This document shows positions 60,265-64,000 of a DNA stretch of 64,000 bases, in pieces. Within the stretch, counting starts at the first letter, position 1. Every line of letters begins with the position of its first letter. This stretch comes from Streptomyces sp. TBY4 (GTDB lineage Bacteria > Actinomycetota > Actinomycetes > Streptomycetales > Streptomycetaceae), in assembly GCF_024213195.1 (NCBI RefSeq), contig NZ_JANAVF010000002.1, positions 434,001 to 498,000 on the forward strand. The letters run 5' to 3'. The position numbers and the translations under genes were made by a program. The notes beneath the pieces are model-generated. The model saw only the letters and a program-made list of their open reading frames with translations. It was not told the DNA's origin and did not search any database.

Positions 60265-61287
60265 CTAGGCTGGGTCGGACTGCAGCAGTCGTAGGACTGC
60301 CCGTTCGACGGCACCGTGCGTGGCGGGCTGGCCGAAGCTGCCGTCCTTGCCCAGTTTCCCGAGGGCATCCGCGATGGTCCGGCCGTCTTCGTAGAGCTCG
60401 ATGAGGCGGGGATGGATGTAGGAGGCCCGGCACACGGCGGGGGTGTTGCCCAGGTAGTCGCTGACCTCGCGTACCGCGCGGGCCACTACCTTGCCGCGAC
60501 GGGCGCTGGACTCGTCCGCGGTGCTTTCGGAGACGGCGAGGGCGACCGCCGCCAGCACGGTGGCGTACCAGGTCCGGAAGTCCTTCGCCGTCAGGTCCTT
60601 CCCCGCACCGTCCTGCAGGTAGGCGTTGAGGTCCCCGGCGTGGACGTCGTGCCAGGTTCCTTGTTCCCAGTAGGCGAACAGCCTCGGGCTCTCGTCCTGG
60701 CGCCGCAGGAGCGCCCGGACCACTGCGTGGGCTTGCTGGTCCACCATCGTGCGGGTGACCTCCTTGCCCGACTTGGCGGGGAAGCGAAGCCGGATTTCGC
60801 CCCTCCTGCAGGCGGCGTGCTCTCGCAGGAGCGTGGTGAGCCCGAAGCTGCCGTTGTCGCGGGCGTAGCGTTCGCCGCCGATGCGGAGGAATCCCAGGTC
60901 GAGGAGGCGGGTGATGCAGGCGAGTACGCGGGTGCGGGTCAGGCCACGGCCGGCGATGTCCTGCGCGACCTGCTTCCGCAGGCGTGGCAGTGAGCGGGCC
61001 ACTTCCTGGACGTGCTCATGCTTCGCGGCGTCCTGCTGTTCCCGGAATGCGGAGTGGTATAGGTACTGTCGTCGCCCGGCGTCGTCCGTACCTACGGCCT
61101 GGATGTGGCCGTTCGGCCACGGACAGATCCACACGTCCTGCCACGCCCGCGGAATGACGAGGGCGCGGACCCGTTCCCGGTCAGCCGGGGACAAGGGAGT
61201 CCCGGCCGTGTCCAGGTAGCGGAAACCGCGGCCGTGGCGCACACGGCGCCACCCGGGTACGTGCGGATCACTCGTCCGCAGTCGCAC
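60265..61287 (-). CDS. Type IB DNA topoisomerase
   Basis: A 340-residue eukaryotic/poxvirus-like topoisomerase. The N-terminal domain has GWRRVRHGRGFRYLDTAG and PRAWQDVWICPWPNGHIQAVGTD. The catalytic domain has ARDNGSFGLTTLLREHA (Arg), RLRFPAKSGKE (Lys), LTAKDFRTWYATVLAA (Arg) and SYIHPRLIELYEDG, whose Tyr is the nucleophile. It relaxes supercoils by single-strand nicking. The GTG start lies a few bases after the stop of a small zinc-ribbon-like gene, so the two form an operon. Confidence 0.93.
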   Translation of the reverse strand: MRLRTSDPHVPGWRRVRHGRGFRYLDTAGTPLSPADRERVRALVIPRAWQDVWICPWPNGHIQAVGTDDAGRRQYLYHSAFREQQDAAKHEHVQEVARSLPRLRKQVAQDIAGRGLTRTRVLACITRLLDLGFLRIGGERYARDNGSFGLTTLLREHAACRRGEIRLRFPAKSGKEVTRTMVDQQAHAVVRALLRRQDESPRLFAYWEQGTWHDVHAGDLNAYLQDGAGKDLTAKDFRTWYATVLAAVALAVSESTADESSARRGKVVARAVREVSDYLGNTPAVCRASYIHPRLIELYEDGRTIADALGKLGKDGSFGQPATHGAVERAVLRLLQSDPA

Positions 61288-61293
61288 GGCAAG

Positions 61294-61488
61294 TCATCCA
61301 TCCGCGTCGGGATGGGCCCGGGTACGCAGCTTCCATGCCTGCCCGTGGCAGTCGTACGGCAGCGGGGGGAACCGGTGTCCGCGGACATCTGTGCTCTTGC
61401 TCCAGAGGTGCTCCTTGCCGCAGTCACAAGCGTAGATGTCGCTTTGTGGCACTATTTCGCCGGGTTTCCAGCTTTTTGTCTGATTCAT
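61294..61488 (-). CDS. Small zinc-ribbon-like hypothetical protein
   Basis: A 64-residue protein: SWKPGEIVPQSDIYACDCGKEHLWSKSTDVRGHRFPPLPYDCHGQAWKL. CDCG and a later Cys/His pair could bind one zinc. It is encoded immediately upstream of the topoisomerase IB gene, with a six-base gap, and may belong to the same transcript. The ATG at 61488 fits the hydrophilic start; an ATG at 61539 is an alternative. Function unknown. Confidence 0.7.
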   Translation of the reverse strand: MNQTKSWKPGEIVPQSDIYACDCGKEHLWSKSTDVRGHRFPPLPYDCHGQAWKLRTRAHPDADG

Positions 61489-61719
61489 GCGAGGCGTATA
61501 CCCCGCAGCCGACGTCGCACCCCATTCGCCTGCGTTCATGATGCGGCCGTCACGCCTCACGAGCGGGCGAGTGGCAGGGCCGTGCCGACCAGGACCACGC
61601 TGCCGGCATGGTCCGCATCCGTGATCGGTTGCCCGAGGGCATCGAGGAAAACCCGGGTGACCTGGCGGGCACCCGCGACGGAAACGAGGGAGCGGAAGGC
61701 TGCGCGGGCGGCGGACACG

Positions 61720-61842
61720 GTGAACGAGGCACTGCCCGCCCACGAAGGTGCCGCGCTGTACGCCGCCGCCGAGGCCGCCGGGCTCAACCCGCGGTTTCCG
61801 CTCACCGGGGTATGGCTCTGCGTGTCGCAGGCGGCCGGATGA
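61720..61842 (+). CDS. Tiny ORF, 40 residues (tail-like domain)
   Basis: A GTG frame with excellent codon bias reads VNEALPAHEGAALYAAAEAAGLNPRFPLTGVWLCVSQAAG and stops ten bases before the next tiny ORF. It resembles the C-terminal end of a longer protein and the open frame continues upstream, so it may be a fragment. If real, it begins a row of four minute genes at 61720-62291. Confidence 0.45.
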   Translation: MNEALPAHEGAALYAAAEAAGLNPRFPLTGVWLCVSQAAG

Positions 61843-61852
61843 GGTGCGCACG

Positions 61853-61927
61853 ATGTTCCTGCTCTGCCTGGCCGTCGTGTTCGGCGGCCTCGCCTACGCG
61901 TTCACGGTGGGGCTGATGCAACGGTGA
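61853..61927 (+). CDS. Single-helix membrane microprotein, 24 residues
   Basis: An ATG frame reads MFLLCLAVVFGGLAYAFTVG followed by LMQR. It is a single hydrophobic helix with a basic end. GAGG lies nine bases upstream. Its TGA overlaps the GTG of the following ORF as GTGA, so the two are translationally coupled. Function unknown. Confidence 0.5.
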   Translation: MFLLCLAVVFGGLAYAFTVGLMQR

Positions 61928-62133
61928 TCGGATTCAAGCAGTTCGTCCGTGAGAACGGGCTCACCGTCGCCTTCGGCACCGGCTTCCTCCTCACCCTCGC
62001 GGGCCAGTCGCTCGCCGGCCACGCCGAGCTGAACAGCGTCCTGACCGCGCAGAGCCTGCAGCCGCTGTCGTTCCCCGACTACCTGTTCACCTCGGACTTC
62101 ATGGTCGACGTCACCGAGAACTGGCAGTCGTGA
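61924..62133 (+). CDS. DUF6766-type N-terminal half, 69 residues
   Basis: It begins with GTG overlapping the previous stop. IGFKQFVRENGLTVAFGTGFLLTLAGQSLAGHAEL carries one membrane helix, and the end is YLFTSDFMVDVTENWQS. As I recall the family, this is the first half of DUF6766-type proteins, which contain two such ENWQS-helix modules. Here the frame stops right after NWQS, and GTGA starts the next ORF. Confidence 0.6.
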   Translation: MIGFKQFVRENGLTVAFGTGFLLTLAGQSLAGHAELNSVLTAQSLQPLSFPDYLFTSDFMVDVTENWQS

Positions 62134-62291
62134 CCTCGGCGGAGTTCTGGAACCGCACGCTGCAGAACTGGCAGTCCGAACTCCTCGCCGTCGCCTCCAT
62201 GGCGATCCTCGCGGTCTACCTCCGCCAGCGCGGCTCACCCGAATCCAAGCCCGTCGGAGCGGCCCACACCGCCACCGGCATCGAAGGGTGA
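62130..62291 (+). CDS. DUF6766-type C-terminal half, 53 residues
   Basis: GTG overlaps the previous stop. TSAEFWNRTLQNWQSELLAVASMAILAVYLRQRGSPESKPVG has one membrane helix and a conserved polar end (HTATGIEG), which would be the second half of a DUF6766 protein. Recombination between the two similar NWQS segments, deleting the middle, would produce exactly this pair of coupled ORFs. Confidence 0.6.
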   Translation: MTSAEFWNRTLQNWQSELLAVASMAILAVYLRQRGSPESKPVGAAHTATGIEG

Positions 62292-62351
62292 ACGCCGGGA
62301 CTCGCCCGCCTCCGCTGACATGAGTGGCACCAACCTGGAAAGCCGCCAGGT

Positions 62352-63401
62352 ATGACACGTACATCGAAGCCAGGTCCCGATGAAGACGATCAGGTCGAGG
62401 AGGCCGGCGGCCGTGAAAGCACGGCGGGTCCGGACCCGCGGGTGGAGGAGCGGGCACCCGACCAGCTGACCGGGCTGCCGAAGCGTTCGTGGAAGGCGGT
62501 GCTGCGCGGCACTGTGAAGGAGTTCAAGGACGACGAGCTCGCCGACCGGGCCGCGGCGCTCACTTATTACGGGGTCCTGGCGCTCTTCCCCGCCCTCCTG
62601 GTGCTGGTGTCCTTGGTTGGCATCGCGGGGGAGTCCGCGACGAAGCGGGTCCTGGACAACCTGCAAAAACTCGCTCCCGGCTCGGCGCGGGACGTGGTCA
62701 GCGATGCGGTGCAGCAGCTCCAGGGACGCTCGGGGGTCGGATCGCTGCTGGCGATCGTCGGGCTGGTCCTCGCCCTGTGGTCGGCGTCCGGCTACATCGC
62801 GGCGTTCATCCGCAGCTCGAACGCCGTCTACGACATGCCCGAGGGCCGCCCGGTGTGGAAGATCCTCCCGCTGCGCCTGGCCCTCACGGTCACGCTGATG
62901 GTCCTGGCCTGCGCCAGTGCGCTCATCGTCGTCTTCTCCGGTTCTCTGGCCCGGCAGGCGGGAACCGCCCTGAGGATCGGGGACACCGCCCTGACCGTGT
63001 GGTCGGTCGCGAAGTGGCCGGTCCTGGTGCTCCTCGTCACCATCATGATCGCGATCCTCTACTGGGCCGCTCCGAACGCGAAGGGCCGCGGATTCAAGTG
63101 GGTGACGCCGGGCAGCTTCCTCGCGCTGGCCATCTGGATGGCCGCCTCGGCCGGCTTCGCGCTCTACGTCGCCAACTTCGCCTCCTACAACAAGACCTAC
63201 GGCACCCTCGCCGGCGTGATCATCTTCCTGGTCTGGCTGTGGATCACCAACCTGGCGATCCTTCTCGGCCTGGAGTTCGACGCCGAACTCAGTCGCCAGC
63301 GCGCGATCGCCGGAGGGCTGCCCGCGGACGAGGAGCCCTATGTGGCACCCCGCGACACCCGCGCCTGGAGCGACGGCGACCGTCGCCGCATGGAGCAATG
63401 A
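62352..63401 (+). CDS. YihY/BrkB-family membrane protein
   Basis: A 349-residue protein. The hydrophilic acidic head (about 1-50) is followed by GTVKEFKDDELADRAAALTYYGVLALFPALLVLVSL and about six membrane helices, with GSLLAIVGLVLALWSASGYIAAFIRSSNAVYD and ITNLAILLGLEFDAEL as typical family blocks. The tail is charged (PRDTRAWSDGDRRRMEQ). Formerly annotated as ribonuclease BN, the family is now regarded as an inner-membrane transporter or integrity factor of unknown substrate. It is upstream of the holin-like and DUF3618 genes, an envelope-stress cassette. Confidence 0.93.
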   Translation: MTRTSKPGPDEDDQVEEAGGRESTAGPDPRVEERAPDQLTGLPKRSWKAVLRGTVKEFKDDELADRAAALTYYGVLALFPALLVLVSLVGIAGESATKRVLDNLQKLAPGSARDVVSDAVQQLQGRSGVGSLLAIVGLVLALWSASGYIAAFIRSSNAVYDMPEGRPVWKILPLRLALTVTLMVLACASALIVVFSGSLARQAGTALRIGDTALTVWSVAKWPVLVLLVTIMIAILYWAAPNAKGRGFKWVTPGSFLALAIWMAASAGFALYVANFASYNKTYGTLAGVIIFLVWLWITNLAILLGLEFDAELSRQRAIAGGLPADEEPYVAPRDTRAWSDGDRRRMEQ

Positions 63402-63511
63402 CCCACCGTTCGTAAGCCGCCGAGCGCCCGAGCGGGTGACGGGGCGGTTGCGGGGTAGTCGCGTCGCGAGGACGGCACGAACCCCAACGAGGAAGACGAG
63501 GTGTCCCCATC

Positions 63512-63925
63512 ATGAGCACGGCAGAGCAGGAACCCCACACTGCCCACGACTCGGTCGGCGTCCTGGTCTCGCGCGCCTCGCAGCAGATCTCCGAACTGGT
63601 CCGCGAGGAGATGCGGCTGGCCCGGACGGAGATGACTGACAAGGGCAAGCGTTACGGGAAGGGCGGCGGCCTCTTCGGCACGTCGGGACTGCTCGGCATC
63701 CTGGCACTCCAGGCCCTGACCGCGACCTGTATCGCCGCGCTCGCGCTGGTCCTCCCGGCCTGGGTGTCGGCCGTCGTCATCGCCGCGGTTCTGGGAATCG
63801 TGGCGGCAGTGGCCGCACTGGCCGGGCAGAAGCAGGTCACGCAGGCCGGCTCGCCGGCTCCCGAGCAGACCATCGACAGCGTCAGGGCAGACCTGGCCGA
63901 GATCAAGGAGAAGGCACACCGATGA
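63512..63925 (+). CDS. Phage-holin-3-type (DUF1469) membrane protein
   Basis: A 137-residue protein. VGVLVSRASQQISELVREEMRLARTEMTDKGKRYGKGGG forms an amphipathic helical region, and two membrane helices follow (LLGILALQALTATCIAALALVLP and VSAVVIAAVLGIVAAVAALAG). The tail is helical and acidic (TIDSVRADLAEIKEK). Despite the family name it is a house-keeping envelope protein in actinomycetes. The TGA overlaps the ATG of the DUF3618 gene as ATGA. Confidence 0.93.
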   Translation: MSTAEQEPHTAHDSVGVLVSRASQQISELVREEMRLARTEMTDKGKRYGKGGGLFGTSGLLGILALQALTATCIAALALVLPAWVSAVVIAAVLGIVAAVAALAGQKQVTQAGSPAPEQTIDSVRADLAEIKEKAHR

Positions 63926-64000
63926 ACGACGACGCCCGAACCACCATCGGCACCCCTATCCCCACCCCCGCCCCCAACGGCTCCGCGGAACTGCGCGAGC
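63922..64000 (+). CDS. DUF3618-type membrane protein, N-terminus only (cut by window edge)
   Basis: The first 26 codons (MNDDARTTIGTPIPTPAPN, then GSAELRE) are in the window. The ATG overlaps the holin-like stop codon as ATGA. DUF3618 proteins usually follow DUF1469 genes and start with a short polar segment leading to the helix that begins ELR; this matches. Confidence 0.7.
   Translation, partial: MNDDARTTIGTPIPTPAPNGSAELRE

Noticed and set aside
61557..61700. Minus-strand frame with GARQVTRVFLDALGQPITDADHAGSVVLVG
   Set aside because: Protein-like composition but no start, no ribosome site and overlap with a better plus-strand frame; family not recognised.

Overview
The window is very GC-rich, uses GTG and occasionally TTG starts freely, and is full of GTGA/ATGA stop-start overlaps. 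SARP, DevS/DevR-like, ANTAR, DUF5994, DUF4236 and PP2C/STAS regulator families all occur in it. This is chromosomal DNA of a Streptomyces or a very close actinomycete. No rRNA, tRNA, CRISPR array, insertion sequence or phage module was seen.

Region 1 (1-12.2 kb) is an export/envelope block. It holds two FtsX/MacB-type ABC systems: one ATPase cut by the left edge with two very large permeases, and one ATPase-permease pair. A stand-alone ATPase and a NarL-type sensor kinase/response regulator pair accompany them. Region 2 (12.2-19.4 kb) carries a GNAT enzyme, a GAF/PucR regulator, an MHS-type MFS transporter, an M28-like secreted protein whose metal and catalytic residues are largely replaced, and a SARP-type regulator.

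Region 3 (19.4-24 kb) is the most interesting locus. It is a minus-strand cassette consisting of a 26-residue precursor-like peptide gene with an ideal ribosome site, a very long stem-loop, a PqqD-like domain fused to a membrane HExxH (M50-like) protease, a 713-residue TPR protein and a flavin reductase-like protein, closed by strong hairpins. It looks like an undescribed ribosomally synthesised peptide (RiPP-like) system. Region 4 (24-28 kb) is a graveyard: remnants of a class V aminotransferase, an MFS transporter and a BBE-type oxidoreductase surround one intact FemAB/GNAT-like gene.

Region 5 (27.7-37.5 kb) encodes mostly cell-surface functions: a Tat-type peptidoglycan amidase, a PI-PLC-like protein, a D-Ala-D-Ala carboxypeptidase, an FG-GAP secreted protein and a barstar-domain protein. 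A first DUF5994 gene and several gene fragments lie between them.

Region 6 (37.5-64 kb) is a stress and dormancy island. It has a CBS-BON protein, a DevS/DevR-like pair (comparable to the described OsdK/OsdR of S. coelicolor), a cyclic-nucleotide-type sensor, GAF-ANTAR, PAS-GAF-PP2C and STAS switch proteins, a second DUF5994 operon and a CysRS-like protein without the HIGH signature. Two hemerythrin/PRC-barrel convergent pairs are each separated by a perfect hairpin. Envelope and nucleoid proteins follow: phospholipase D/cardiolipin synthase, topoisomerase IB, a string of tiny overlapping membrane-protein ORFs, a YihY/BrkB protein, a holin-like protein and the start of a DUF3618 gene. Together these suggest redox, osmotic and desiccation response with membrane remodelling. 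Coordinates of fragments are approximate, because they were found by eye from residual similarity.
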